A DNA stretch of 64,000 bases from Atriophallophorus winterbourni (lineage: Eukaryota; Platyhelminthes; Trematoda; Plagiorchiida; Microphallidae): the NCBI GenBank assembly GCA_013407085.1, contig JACCGJ010004965.1:26915-90914 (forward strand). The letters run 5' to 3'. A program made the translations under genes and the position numbers. Below, piece after piece: positions 13,201-28,200 of the stretch (position 1 is its first letter; the number at the start of each line of letters is the position of its first letter). The notes beneath the pieces were generated by a model. That model worked only from the letters and a program-made list of their open reading frames with translations, did no database searches and was not told the origin of the DNA.

Positions 13201-16200
13201 ACAATCAACTTTAATCTTAAAAAAGACCGTTGCCGAAGGAAAACTTATTTAATCAGAAAAAAAAACGAGGGACGAGACTCGCTAACAACAGTACAAATTT
13301 TGGTTCTTCCTAACCCACCAAACAATACGTCCACCCAATTTCTCTGACATGTCATTATCCTATCTTTCCGTGTATCTTATTGCGTATTTTGACTGTGAAT
13401 TGTTCACTCATATACGTAACGTGGTAGGCACTTGATGTGAGGTATATTTTAACTGCATAAATACAGTACAGCTTTTGTTGACACGCTGAGTTGCTTTTGA
13501 TTCACCATTCTACTAAAGACGTTCTTGATTATCGTTTACGGACAATAACAACTGTGAGAGTAACAACGTAGATGACCACGTACGATTCTGGGAAATTTTT
13601 GTTACGGAGGTTGCTTCGTGTTTGGTGGCGGTCTTGTTGTAGACATAATCTTGGATTGCTTGATTTATCTTGTATGTTGTCAAGTGAAGTGGCGATGAAA
13701 GCTTGTTAGATGCGCTGTGACAGTGAAAGCCGCGAGGAAGCTGTCATGCTGATGTCGCTCTTGCTTTTGTGCGACTATCTCCTCATGGAGGATGAGTCGG
13801 CTTTTTTGAAAAGACTTTGGAATTTGGTTACAAAGTGGCGTCCCCAGCACCACTTGGCGTTTGTTTGAGTCAGCTACTCTAGCCTTTGCACAACCAAGCG
13901 CGACCTGCAAGGCTCCGGATTTTTCCTCGGGGTTTTCTCCCGAAGCCGTTCCCGCGATCTGGTGTCCCGCAAGGCAGCGGAGGTTTAAAATTAGGGGTTT
14001 TCTTCTTTTAGATGAAATGCCCTACCAGGCTAACGAGCGTCATCTGCCCGAAGCAAACTGGTTTTCAGGCGCCAGTCACTCGCCCTAAACCCTTCTCCAG
14101 TTGGTAGAAGTAGTTCCACCGGGCTTGGGGAGCCACACGTGCAGGCCAGAAGCTGGACTTGGTTGTCAGAGGCTATTTCAGACGCGCGCCATATGGGAGT
14201 ATTTTATAGACAGTGGGAGCTTATCCCCACGGCCACCCCCGGCTATGACAACCTTTGGAAGCCGTCATGCTGATGGCGCACTACTCGTTCACAACACTTG
14301 CTTGAATGCATGTTTGATTCAAGGTGTAGACACCTCATCCCAGTGTGCATGTGCCACCCTTACCAATCCTTTTAGGATTGTTAAAATGTTATGGTTGTAA
14401 TGAGTAATGATGCCCAAGAAGTTGAAGATGAGGTAATTGAAAAGGGACACTCCGCAAACAGATCAATTAAGAGTAACGCAATCTATGCAAAATCTTGCTT
14501 TGTATTGCTAGACATGCATGCAATAAAACACAATGACATACCGAAAAGAACAATGAGATCCGCATCGCGTAGCGTAGTACGACGTGCGTGACGGAACGCA
14601 AGCGGATGCTGTCGACCGAGCAAACCACGAGCCATCCCAGTTAAATAGACCGGAACTGCGAGGGACTACAGCAAATGAAAAGAGAAATAATAGTATGCAG
14701 AAAACACCCTGGTGAGTCGGCTGTCATGAAAACTCTGAGTGACCTGGATATGAAACCTTAAGACAAATGGTAATCGTTTATTAAAAGCAACAGTATGGAT
14801 TTAAACCGCGCCACGAGGGTACCCGAATCACAAAAACGCTTAAATGACATGCCAATCTAGGGTCAAGTCGGTGTCAGTGGTTTCCTGAGAGTAGTAGGTA
14901 AGCAAGTACGGACAAGGGTTAGAGCGCAAAGGATTGGTAGCGACAAGCAAAAAAAGATCCCGAATTCAGATGAAGGCATCGAGTAGGAGAAATCGGGGGA
15001 AGTAAGACAGCAGGGAGGTGAAAAGGCTAGGAAGTTGCTTCGAACAAGCATCAGGTCCTTAGCTTTACATGTTGACTGCAGTGTGAGTTCAAGGTAGTTC
15101 GTAAACAAGAGATGGTTTTTAATACAATTGACAGGCGATGAACGATGCCAAGTTGACGCCATGGGATTGCGTACTATCTACGGCGGGAACGCGACTGGAT
15201 AAAAATCTGCAACGATCTCGCTGTCAATCGACGCGCGAGGGTGGGCGTGATTCGAGACATCAACGAAACCGGATTATATACCCGTGGAGAAAGTCTCACA
15301 AAAATATTGTGAATAAGTTCAATTGATTACAAGTGTTTTGCAGTTGAGGTCGGATTCATCATCAACATCACTGACAGCATTACATCGGTAAGAAGTACCA
15401 AGTGCTTAACTGACATACAACCATGGCACAGTAAAATATTCTAAAAGATATGGAAAAGTGTGGGACTAAAAAGCTACAAAACCTATAAAAGATTAGGCTC
15501 ATACACACTGGAATGAGGTGCCTACATTTAAAATCAAACATGCATTTAAGCAAGGGTTGTGAACGAGTAGAGCAAAATCAACGTGACACCTTCCTTGCGT
15601 CTTTTACAGTCACGCATCATAAGCCTGGGCAACCTGACAGTATCTTAGCCCACGTGCAGTCTCTTATTGTACGGCACTTTGCCTGGATCAGGCTTGTGCT
15701 TTCATACATACACACACGCATCACAACAAGCTTTCCTCACCACTTCATTTGATATCAGACAAGGTAATTCGAACACTTCAAGAAAATGTCTACAACAACA
15801 CTGCACTGAAAACGATTTTGAGCTAAGGATAAGAAGCCGCTGCGAATTTTGATCACTTAGACCCCAACCTGCGAGACAGATCGCACCAACCGCACCTAGT
15901 TTAACAGTCAAAGCCTTCATCTGGTTGAGCCAACTCAGAGTCTGGTTACCCATAAACCGACGACATTACGAGCTAGGGGTGGGATGAACACACAATCAAG
16001 TGATCTGAAGTACCACGCGCCAGGTCGAAAAAATCTGACAATGGCATTTCATTGCGTGAACAGTAACATACAATATCAACCTACAGATAGATGTACAATA
16101 TATTATGCACAAATTAGCAGTATCCGTACTAGTGAAATAAACAAAGAACAGTGTAAGTAGGCAAATTCTCCACTCCCCTAGGTCTCACATAACCCGTGGA

Positions 16201-19200
16201 GGCCTTCTGACGTACTTCAACTAATAGACATATAAATGCAATGTGAGGTTATTTGATCTCATTCGCGCGGATAACTTTGCCCATGACCACATTTATCCCT
16301 GTCATATAATCCCTCTGGATAGAAAGGACACGACGTCTAAGCCAAATTGTAGACATTTGAACGAAGCACGATATTCTTGTGCAAAAATCGCGAGATGCAT
16401 TCCCACTGACAAAAGAAGCACAACTTTCAGAGGTTCAGCAAATTATCTAATGTATCTGTTATGCGGAGAAAACGGTCGAGGAATCATGCTAAATGCAAAT
16501 CCAAATTCCAGTATGTGATAAAAGACAAAGAAAAAATTGGAATTAGATCTGATGATAGAGCAATGTAATGTAAGGATGAAGGAGTAAGGCTCGAAACTTT
16601 AGATGTGCGCATTTCAAGTATCATGAAACCGGATAGTGCTGTTCGAATTAGATGAGCGAACCTGGTCTTGGTATGTGTGATGTCGGAAATTACAAAAAAA
16701 CACAATTATTTCACTGCGTCTTACTTTTACGTGTTCGGCTGTTGCTGAAGCGTCGACCGGTGGCAACAATGCTTGGCTGCCTACAAGCACAACCGGACGT
16801 TTGGCTTGTGCCAACAAGGTAACCAGTTTCGTCACCTGACGATCTGACGGTAATGGGATACGAGGAGGAAGAATAGGTATATTGGTTGGCTGTTCTTGAG
16901 GTGGACAAGGCTTGATTTGGAATCCGTTGGCGAATAATCGGAACAAGTAGAATCGGAGATACCTGAGGGGTGAAGGGTTGAACTCGTAGATATAATGTGA
17001 CAATTGAATGCTCACCAAATAGAAACGTGATGCAGACAAAGTAACTTGGCAAGACCTATGTATGTATGTATGTATGGAATCACAAGCATGATCCAGGTAA
17101 AGTGCCGCACAGTCAGAGACTGTACGTGGGCTAAGATACTGCCAGGTTGCTCAGGCCTATACAGACATGAAAATAAAAATGAAAAAGGGCAATCGATCGA
17201 CAAACAGTACTGATGCTTCACTACCATTTAGCCTGACGACGAAACGTTCAACAACAATCACGAAAGGTAGGCGGTCATCTGAACAGCACAATAATTGCAG
17301 TTCAGAACAGAGGCTAGCGCTGTGGAATAATTGAGCTCCAGCTACATGTTTCATGACGGCAATAAAAGTGATTGCGATTGGTTAAATACAAACACAAGGA
17401 GGTAGAATATTGTTGGACGTTTCGTCATCAGGCTAGATGACATCATCCGCAAAACTTCGAAAGAAGTATCCCGCGGTCGGAATTCGTTGATTCTTGAATA
17501 TTTTATCTGTTCGATAACCATCACTCACGCGGGTTGGTCGAATTAATGTTGTGACTTCAATGTAAGCAGTTCCTCGCTGGGCCATACATGGCAACCAATT
17601 GAAGATACTGGCTACTTGAGTTAGTTATTGAGTGCCAAGGATCAAGGAATTCTCACACGCGTCGGACGTTTCCTTAGGCTACTATTTTCGTACAGTCCCA
17701 ATCGAACTGATGCCCAAATAGATAGTTGTATTAAGATAGAATGTCTACCTTAAGAAACCAGAAAATCAAAGGCAACAAGACGTGAATTTCGCCTCAATGC
17801 ATCATGACAGATATGGAATGGTATGAAAGCACGAGCCTGATTGGGGCAAAGTGCCGCACAGTCAGAGACTGCACGTGGGCTAAGATACTGTCAGGTTGTT
17901 CAGGCCTAGACAGATATGAGGAACAAAAAGAACAGGAAATGGTAGTGAAACTCCAGTCAACCTCTGGCCAATCAATTCGAAAATGGAATGATACGAAAAT
18001 CAGCTAACCGAACGACAGGTGTTTTGCCAATGATTGACGGAATGTGTAAACATGACCTGGAAAACCTAGATCGACATGATGGACTTAGTTTGTTATCTGC
18101 CCTTTTCGTTTAGCGATCAGCCAAACAGGATCAGAGTCAAAACGAATTAAACGAGACTGGCACCTTGACAGTTATCGCTATCCCGTTATAAAAATCAGGA
18201 CAATCTGTAATCAAACGGATCGAAGATTGCTTCGCATTTCAGAAACAACGTTTGAACTTTGCACACTAGGGCCCAATAAAGGATTTGAACAGAGGCGATA
18301 GTAAGAGAACAAAACCTGGTAATTAGTTGTGCATAAAAAATATGAAGCTCGTAATCGATATTCATGTCAACGAAGGTTACCAAAATAAAGTTTAGAGTAC
18401 GCGATATACAACACCGCTGCACGAGCCTTGACAGTGTAAATGGGAACTGAGTCCAGTTAATCGAGGTTACAGGTCCGAACTTTCACTCTGGAGCCTCACA
18501 TTGAAGATACTTGACGCAACCCGTTAATCAATTCACCCCAAGCACATGTGCTGTTTGCTTGTCGATTGTGTTACGATTCATCTCAAAGGTTAATCTTGTC
18601 AACTATAATCACGTTCACCAAGGAATTCCACAACACCAGACAACGTTAAATCGTCAAAGGTTTATTACGTAAATGACAAGATATGAAACACACGTCTATA
18701 TTTTATACATGAAGCCCGTGAATTCACAGTATTCCAACATGTTTGTCGAGCTGATTAGTCAGGCGATCCCGATTTCCAGCGCTTTCATTTGAGCGACTTC
18801 GAAGTATTGCGTCATTCAATAAACGGGTTTATTCATTTCGAACGCGTTGTCACTTGAACCATTCTTTCGCACGGATGTGCAATCGTGCAGCATTTATGTG
18901 CTGAGTGGCCAACATCGTGCTAAATTGATTGGCCAACGGTAGTGAGCTGCATGCTGAAACACGTTGAAGTCTCACTACCATTCCTATTTCTATTCCCCCA
19001 TCTGTCTAGGCCTGGGTAACCTGACAGTTTCTTAGCCCACGAGCAGTCTCTGACTGTACGGCACTTTGCCTGGATCAGGCTTGTGCTTTCAAACCATACC
19101 ATTCTTTCGCAAATGCATGTGTGGATTCGCGATTGTTATACTCGGTTATTTCGGTGCTTCGAGTTATTGCACTGTGCCGGATGGCGATGTTCGCTTATTG

Positions 19201-22200
19201 TTTGCACATTTGGCTAGTGCAGTGTGTTTTAGGTCCTCGACAAAAGCATACGTTGACCCACCTGCATTGAACCTTCGCAGTTGTGAAGAATCGCAACAAT
19301 TGTTTACAATTATGCGTCATACCCGCAGTCTTTGACTGTGCTGCACTTTGCCTGGATCAGGCTTGTGTTTTCATACCATCATTTATTTCTATAGCCTCAA
19401 CAATCTAGTAACATTTGAGGGCATTCATAAAACTGGCCGACCAATTTACGCTGATTGAAGTTAAGAAAGATGCCAATCGCGAGTTCAGGTGATTATCAAT
19501 TATATGGTAGCGCGTAAATTTAGCCACGATTGAACAGTGTGCTTGTTCTATCGAAGACTGTACGCCAATTGATTGCTCACAGATATCACCTACGGTGTGG
19601 TTTTTGGGATCGTAGGCTCAGAATAAAGTGAAATTCACCCAGAACTGAACACAATTAGCTGGTTTAAAATCTTTCCACATTTCTAACGACGTATAGACTG
19701 TATACCATGAGAGCCTAATTTAAGCTCAAACTCGTGAGGCATAACCGACAGCGATGGGGCCTACCAAAATGGATGGGTGATTAGAGTAACTTAAATTATG
19801 TTCATTATTTCCGAAATTATTCATACAAATAGAAAACACTAGGAAGACGACGGAAAGTCTACCAATGCATTCATAGCTCAGGATGGGATTAAATATAAGA
19901 ATGAGAATAATAAGGCCGTCTATAGATAGCAATTTCGACTACTATAGGGTTGACTGAGTGCACAACAGGACAAATTAGAAAATAGGCTATCACAAACAAC
20001 ACCGTGGCTACCCACGCGGTCAACTCTCTCAAGTGTACTCAATGTTTATGGACCACGAACTTTACTGCTACAATTACCATAGGTACTACATCATTATCAT
20101 AGACAGCGTTACACCGGAAACAAGTATTTAACTGCCATACAACCATGGCATAGTAAAATATTCTAAAAGATGTGGGGAAGTGTGTAACCTAAAAAGCGAC
20201 TGGTCCTATAAAAGATTGGACACAGACGCGCCGGAGTGGGGTGCCTACACCTAGAATAAAACGCATTCAAGCAAGTGTTGTGAACGAGTAGAGAGACATC
20301 AACATGACAGCTTTCTTGCCGATTTTACAGTCACGCATCATAACAAGCTTTCCTCGCCACTTCACTTGACAACAGGCAAGATAATTCGATCTCTTAGACC
20401 CCAACCTGCGAGACGGGTCGCACCAACCGCAGCTAGTTCAACAGTCAAAGCCTTCATCTGCTTGAGCCAACTCAGAGTCTTGGCATAGCAGCTGGATATC
20501 GTTATCTTTGCCAATAGCTCAATCGGGGAAATTTCGGATGGTAAAATTGACAAGTAATTGTACCAGCTAACATGCTGCAGTCTCACTGCCGTTGCACCAC
20601 GGCAATATCTCAGCTCACGTGCAGTCCATGACTGTTAGGTATTTTACTGACTCCAGATGTGTGATTTCGTACATGGTGATGCACGGAACAATTGCGAGAG
20701 CGGTTCTACACGGCTTGGAGAAAGATGAGGTGCTCTTTTTGTATATTGCAAGCTTCACATCTCACAGGAAACAACAGCTTGTGCACACAGCTGAGATGCC
20801 AGAGGTGACTTATTTTCCATAATACTCACCAAAATCCTAACGTATTATAGAAACAAATATAAAGGTAGGCACCACAGCGATTCAAACAAAACTCTGCTCA
20901 AAAAACCGCTTGAAAATTCAACGAAATATCAGGAAAGTGCTGTGACGCAGTGGGTATCGATCAGAAAGCATCACGGAACACCCATCCGTAAAAAACAACA
21001 AATTCACATGATTTGAGGTAAACAACTCACCACTTGACGAACGAATGATGACAAGCGTGTAAATTACCACTTAATTGCTCTCTTACTGCATTCCAGCATG
21101 ATGCATATGATGAAGCATGGCCATTAAAAGGTTTCATGAGAATGTGAATAAACAATCACCTCACATCACAAGGACGTTACAAAAATGCGAGTGGCATTGT
21201 GTGTGTAATGAGTGAAAGCACGCGTTTTTCTTGAAAGCAAAATTCAGACAGACAGTCGCTCAAAATTGAGTAGAGATGCACTGAGAAGTGAGCACAGCAA
21301 CATAAAACGCGAAATACACACATCGATGAGTGAAACACTCTGCTATAATCTTGTCTGCGTTTCAATGTAGACAGAGGGTCAATCAACAAGACAACGCGGA
21401 GAAGTAATCTAAGTGGGACTACCTTAAGAGCGGTCATTCGTGTTAGGTTACCGTGACAGTGTATTCAGAAAAGCTACCGTTTGAAAATACATGAACGACT
21501 AGCTTTTTAAGACTTTGCTACATTAGATGAATGAGCTTGAGCAAGCCTGACTGAGAGCCCGCTTAAACGGAATAAGCGTGACTGATGAACTTACAGCCAA
21601 TAGGATAACGTTAAAAGTATGACGAAAGCCTTTGACAAGAGGTGGGGTACCAAGCACTGCGTGTAGATGGAGTCGTTAGCCAACAAGGTCAATCTTTATT
21701 AACCCTTTAGTGGCAAATTCGTGGTTTGAGCGTTTCGATTGAAAAGTAGTCATACGATCACCAACAATGCGAATCAAATATAATATGCTGAAAACATCAT
21801 GGGGTATTTTAGGTAGTCTGAGGTATGAAGCTTGCAAAGCCATACGAAAACGAAGGCTTTGGTGTTGATTGGTGGAATTATCCACCCAGTGCCGAAATAG
21901 ACTGATCGGATATTTATATGTTGGATCATAGTGATTACACCTTATCACTGTGCGGACAAATGGTATGTTTTTATTTATAATTACACCTATCGATGAATAT
22001 GACGATGAAGTCACCACCAAACAGAAACATATCCCTCCACCTTGTGCCAAGCATACGACGTGGCATGAGCTCTGCACAGACACTGTAAATTCTCTTACGT
22101 AAACGGAAATTTCGAAAGATGTCAGCGATACGATTCCTTGCAGTAAATATGATTCTTACATCACCGATTCCGCGACATGAAGATGGACAAATTTTAATTT

Positions 22201-25200
22201 TCATGAGAGTTGGAAGAGCCTAATATCAAGGATGTGGTGAGTTAAGGCTTTAATCACCGATAGATAATTTTCGGAGAGCATTAAAATCACCCTCTTCAAA
22301 GAAAAGACAGATATTCAGCATGAACTGTCATGTTAGTTTACTCGACCGTGCTGGTATGAATGCATGAAATTTCAAGCCTGACCGAGGCAAAGTGCCACAC
22401 AGTCAGGGATTATACGTTGACTAATAAACTGTCAGGCAACCCAGACAGAAAAAGATACAGGAAATTAACAGGGTAACCACGCAATACCTTCGTTTTCGTG
22501 AATTGAAGCCTCAAGTGAACGGTTGGACGAGTAATGTGGTCAAAAACAACTCACCAGCTAGTTATCCACTGGCTCAATGACGTAGGATTCTCGGGTAACC
22601 GAAGATGCTTCTTTACAAGATGATAAGGGTAAAGCGTATCGATGGGAAACTCCAGCATTACCGGACCTGAAGAGAAAGGTTATACATGTAACAATTCAGG
22701 CAAACTGCCGCACAGTCAGATTGCATTTCGGTTAAGATACTGTCAGGACGGTCAGGCCTAGACAGACACAAGAGAAAGCACAAGCCCTATCCAGGCAAAG
22801 TGCCGCACAGTCAGAGACTGCACGTGGGCTAAGATACTGTCAGGTTGCCCAGGCCTAGCCAGATATGAGGGAGAAATAAAAATAGAAATGGTAGTGAGAC
22901 TCCCGCGTGTTTCAGCATGCAGCTCACTATCGTTGGCCAATCAATTTAACACGATGTTAGCCGCACAGCACATAAATGCTGCACGATTGCACATCCGCGC
23001 AGTTCTATCGACTGGTGTAAAATAAATGAGAGTGGATCATCTGCATTCCCGATTGATCTAATACTAACCTCTATGATGTTGAAGGATCTAACCAAGCACT
23101 TCAAAAATAACGAATGACCGACCACAAACCATCTAGTCATAAATTAATAACAGCAGTTTGTATTCATAATGTCGGTATCTGTTTCCAGTAGCCAAGGAAA
23201 TCATTGTTATGTTCATTACTTTAAGGTTTCTATAGTAACCCGACATCAATCAAAAATGGGCGTATTCGTTTTTCAATTAACTTGGACAATACTGCAAGTG
23301 TAACGGTAATAAATAAAAATGTAAGCCATCGGGCTAACCAGGGGGTATATTCAACACGAGCTGGTTTTGGCCTGTAAACCGACCCGGTAAAAGTGTTTCA
23401 GATGTTCAGTAAATTTCCATGAACTTAAAGGATGATAAATCATGAGAATAATGAAGGAAAGGAACAGCGTTAACCATATTTAAAACACATCTTGATGCAA
23501 AGACAAGTATGTGCTAGCGCAGTGATGCAGTAGTAAGTGCATGCCTTTCATGCAAGAGACGCGGATTCGAATTTGTCTTGACGAAAACCAGGTACCGGTG
23601 CTAACCTCCTAGTTTATCATCATGCCAAATGGGCTTTAGCGGAGAGTCTGGGCAGTAAGATTTTAACCATTAATATGTTTCTCTTTCGAGAGTAGTACGA
23701 CGAGCACAAACAATTGTGGTTAAGTAGCATTTCCTGCTAGTTACGCTGTCTTAGCCAAGTCTTTGTAACAATTCAGCTCGCTCTAGTTGCAGCGCCAGTA
23801 GTGTCCCATAAAGTAGTGTTTGATACGACAGCAATCGAAATTGCAGAAATTTCACAATCGATCAAGTCTCGTTGCTATCATGTGTAGGCCCCTCTATTAA
23901 TTTCAGATTGAGTGGCATTAGCCCAACTAAAGAGTAACGTGCTAGATTTATTGCCAACAGTACTCGGTTGTACGGGCGTGCATTCGCGCAGTTCTTCTGT
24001 GCTGCGCAGCTAGCACCGTTATAAATTGATCTGTATGCGGAAACACGCTGGGGTCTCTCTACCATTTCTATTGTTATTTTCATATCTATCTAGACCTAGG
24101 CAACCTGACAGAATCTTTGGCCGCGTGCAATCTATGACTGTACGGCACTTTGCCTAGTTCGGCTTTGGATTTCATACATACATACATACATACACACACA
24201 CATACATACATACATATGCTACATGGGAGAACATACTGTAATTGTACTGCCAACATGACGCTTCTAAGCAACTTGCCAGTACATCAACATAAGCGCAGTG
24301 AATTGTGGCGGCAACTTGCTTAGCCCTGTGCTTGTGACTTCATACTTCATACATATTTGCCGAACGGTATTTTGCCGGAAAAAATCAATCAAGTAACTCA
24401 GTATTTCCCTTACAGCCGAGCGAAAAACTAAAATCTCAACACAAATATTTACTAAATTGTTAAGGCAAGCGAGAAGTTCAACTGCAAAACCATTGTGCAC
24501 AGGCTAGACTGACCAATGAAGGCGAGAGTACAATTAAATATCCGGTTGAATAGGCAAGCCAAAAGTTGGTTCAGACGGTTCCGATGACCTTATCCGAACA
24601 CACGTCGTGGCGTGGTATTCGTCAACAACTTGGTGTTAGTATTAGCGCGCTGCAAGGCAAGACTTACTTATGCACAATGACCTCACAAGGGAAATGATAA
24701 ATGCGCAATTCAAGATGTACCGCACGGGTAATTCAAGTGTTACACACATACGTAATCGATTCGGTGGATTTCTACAGCACGAAGATTCCGATCACAGGTT
24801 ACCCTCAGGCTTCAATAAAACGGAACGGCATGAGTAACTTGGTGATAACCCAAGATGCGGATGTTGGAAGTCGGGCAAAATGTTGCACCGTTGCTTTTAA
24901 AGATCAGCATAGTCAAACAACGTAGCAGAACATGCACAAGAAAGTCACATAGGGAAGATCGTAAAACCTCGTTGTTGTAGCTTGAAAGCGGTTAGCAAGT
25001 AATCACTCCCTCCACTTTACCGTGAAATTAAATTGAGACTACCATATATTTATCAAAGAACTTCGTTTCGGAAACATACCAGGAGTTCTGACAAGCATAT
25101 GCAGAAGCTATAGCTAATCGAAGCCAGTGAAAGTTTTTTTTAATGATTTGAGGTTCATTTACACCATTGGACTCTCATGAACAACCGGATCAATCACATG

Positions 25201-28200
25201 TGTCCACACACACTTAGATGGGTTAAACCCACAGACTGGTATAAAAAATTCGCAATTGTATGCATTCCCATCACACGCACATACACCACGACCGGTTTCG
25301 TGCCGTTTATACTGACTAGGTGGAGACTGCACGACCAGGAATGGCATGTCTTGAAACAATGGGAAAAAGGTGAACAAGTTGCGCTTGTAAGACACCATTG
25401 GATGGGGTTGCCACGAACAACCTGTTCAATTACATGTGCGCATACACATATAGACGGGGTTAAACCGTGACCACGAATGAAAATTAATATTTGCATGCAT
25501 TTCCATCACCCTAGTATAGTAAAAGGAACGGAGACCGTAATAGTCGGCGCACATTATCGGCTCGTCAAGGTCAGTCGAAGGTCTCTGGCGCGGCGAGAGC
25601 AAGAAGTGAACCATTGGGCCTGCGGTACCATTAAACTGTTGGCCATAAAAGTTTTCCATTGCTTGCTGCGGCCATGTTACTTTGCAAACTGCGATTAGGA
25701 CCCTTTTCATTTCTTCGAAAGTTTGTTAAAACTTCAATTTTCGGTTTAACTGAAACACAGCCTTGGCTCTACCGGTCAACAGCGTTCCGAGAGCAGCGAG
25801 GAAATTCATGTCACCATTAACGCCATTACACATTACAATTGCTTGGAAATCCTGCAACCATTGTTCGACGTCTCCATCGGCAAATTGGCTTGGCCACAGT
25901 AGCTTCATGGTCACGTTACCAGTGTAGTGAATGAGAAGTCAAAATGTTTCGGACAGAACGTTTATTACGTAAATTTTTAATCACACAGCTGGTTATTTAT
26001 ATAAGAACTGTTGGACGCTCGCGTCTGTTTCGGATCATCGGCAGAATTAAGGTTCATTATGCAAACATCTCAGGTCATCAGTTCATGGGTGGTAGGTGGC
26101 CAACATCCAGCCTTTAATCGCTAAGGCCGCGTTTCGGTTAGACCGAAAATTGAAGTTTGTCACAAACTTCCGAAGAAATGAAAAGAGTCCTAGTCGCAAA
26201 GTAATGTGTTGTTCACATCCTCCGCACCGGTTTCTGGCTCTTTGCCGCCATCAGGTGGAGACAGTAAGATTAGGTTCAGTGAGCCATGAAACAGTGGATA
26301 AGTGGTAAACAAAGTTATACATCTGTGTTTGAAAATCGCGGTTCGTTGTACGAACCCTATGTAACAGTGGCATTCAAATATAACTATGGTCAACTATGGT
26401 ACCGCAGACCCAATGGTTCAATTCTTGCTCTTGCAGCGCCAGGGACGTTCGACTTACCTTGAAAAGTTGATAATGTGCGCCGACTATTACGGTCTCCGTT
26501 CCCTTCAATAGCAGTATGATGTTCTACCAACTAATCATTAGAAAAAGTGTTACGGGTTATGATAATCCAGGATTTCTTAGGATAGATTATGTGAATGAAA
26601 GCACAAGCCTAATCCAGACAATGTGACGGGCACGTTCGCTAAGATAATGTCAGGCTGCTCAGGCCTAGACAGTTATGGGAAACGAAAATAAAATAGAAAT
26701 GGGGGTTACCACAAAACAATACAGAAATGAACGACGTGGATGAATCGCGCGGAGTGTTGTCCTCATTCCACCTTAAAAAGTTCATGTGATGAACACACGT
26801 TTCGGATTTCCGAAAAGATGGATCTTAGTCGACGCTATCGGCGCATTTCGAAAACCAGTCGAGTGAGCCATCTCAAATATCAGAAGTGAAATTCTATACG
26901 GACGTGAAAGTGCTACGGACTAGCTGCACGGTTTGTTTTTCACGCATTAGCAAATTAGAGAGGAGTAAAACGACACAATGAGAACTAACATCTATATCAT
27001 TATAAACCACACAGTTATACTCTTCATCATTATCAGCATCAATGAATCAGTGCTCGACTGTCGTACAAACACGATGAAAAAATGCCCAGATAGATGACGA
27101 ATGACTCTATGGAGGTACTAATGTGAAGTATGTATGTATGCAAGCACAAGCCGGATCCAGACAAAGTACCGCACAGTCAGAGACTGCACATGGGCTAAGA
27201 TACTGTCAGGTTGCCCAGGCCTAGACAGATATGAGAAAGAAAAAAGAACAGGAAACGGTAGTGAGACTCCAGCCTGTTTCAGCAAGCAGCTCAATACCTC
27301 TGGCCAATCAATTTAGCCGCGCAGCACAAAGTACTGCACGATTGCACATCCGTGCTAATGTGAAGAAACGGAACTAAGTCCCTGAACCTCAAGCTGAAAG
27401 CGATGGATGATTTTGGTTTTAAAATATAAGCCGAACAGTGAGTACTACAAGCTTGTGATTTCATGCGCACACGGCATTCAAACATTGATATGCGATATTG
27501 ATGTGATGTTCAGAGTTGACATATATGGAATTGCACAGATTTGCTGAAACGGTAAAGTTGGCTATAGGGCGAGGACAATAACGAAATGCATACCGATCAT
27601 CATCATCACTGAAAGCATTTCCACGGTAACCAGTAACGAATGCTTAACTGCAACCATACAACAACGACATGTTGAGAATTTAAAAAAATATGGGGAGGGA
27701 TGGGACTTGAAAAGCTCATGAACCTGTAGAAGATTAGGAACAGACAAACTGAATTGAGGTTCCTACATATCGAATCAAATTTGCATTTAAACAAGTTTTG
27801 TGGGATACCGACAACGAACAGTTTTCTCGGTGCTAATGAGACCAAATGATCCATCAGAGTCAAACATCGTAGAAAAAATCTAATTACCTGGGGTATCGGA
27901 GCAAGCCGTACAGAAAGCAGAGCAGAGCAGGGGTACAATATCCTTGACATGATCGACTCGAGCAGTCCACTTGCACAGAGGACGGAACAGAGCAAGTTGA
28001 TCAATGTCTTGCAATGAGCCACGTCCACGTAACAGTCCAGCAGCGGCCCCGGCAAGAATCACTACAGGCGATTCAGCCAGCTGAGCATTTTTCACAGCAG
28101 TCACTGTATTGGTAAGTCCCGGGCCTGATAAAAATTATCAAAGATATAGAATCGTTTGCCCTAAAAGATATTAAGTGTATTTAGCGAGAAGTGTGAAACA

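Larger units (their letters stand above)
26119..26525 (+). mobile_element. LTR-retrotransposon gag fragment (right arm), split by a hammerhead-bearing insert
   Basis: Repeats the left-arm coding blocks on the plus strand (RKLKF and RNEK at 26150-26190, then [19 protein letters not shown] and [11 protein letters not shown] at 26400-26500). The blocks are separated by about 175 bp (26204-26377) that belong to another element. Confidence 0.65.

Noticed and set aside
21676..22083. A 135-codon minus frame in intron 5.
   Set aside because: No recognisable domain, and it lies in an intron of ILVBL without splice or repeat support.
23505..23585. A working tRNA gene.
   Set aside because: The T stem does not pair, position 33 is not T and the acceptor stem is absent; kept only as tRNA-like.
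25167..25510. A CRISPR-like or satellite array.
   Set aside because: Only two partial units with a 235-bp period; nothing in the window resembles a CRISPR array.
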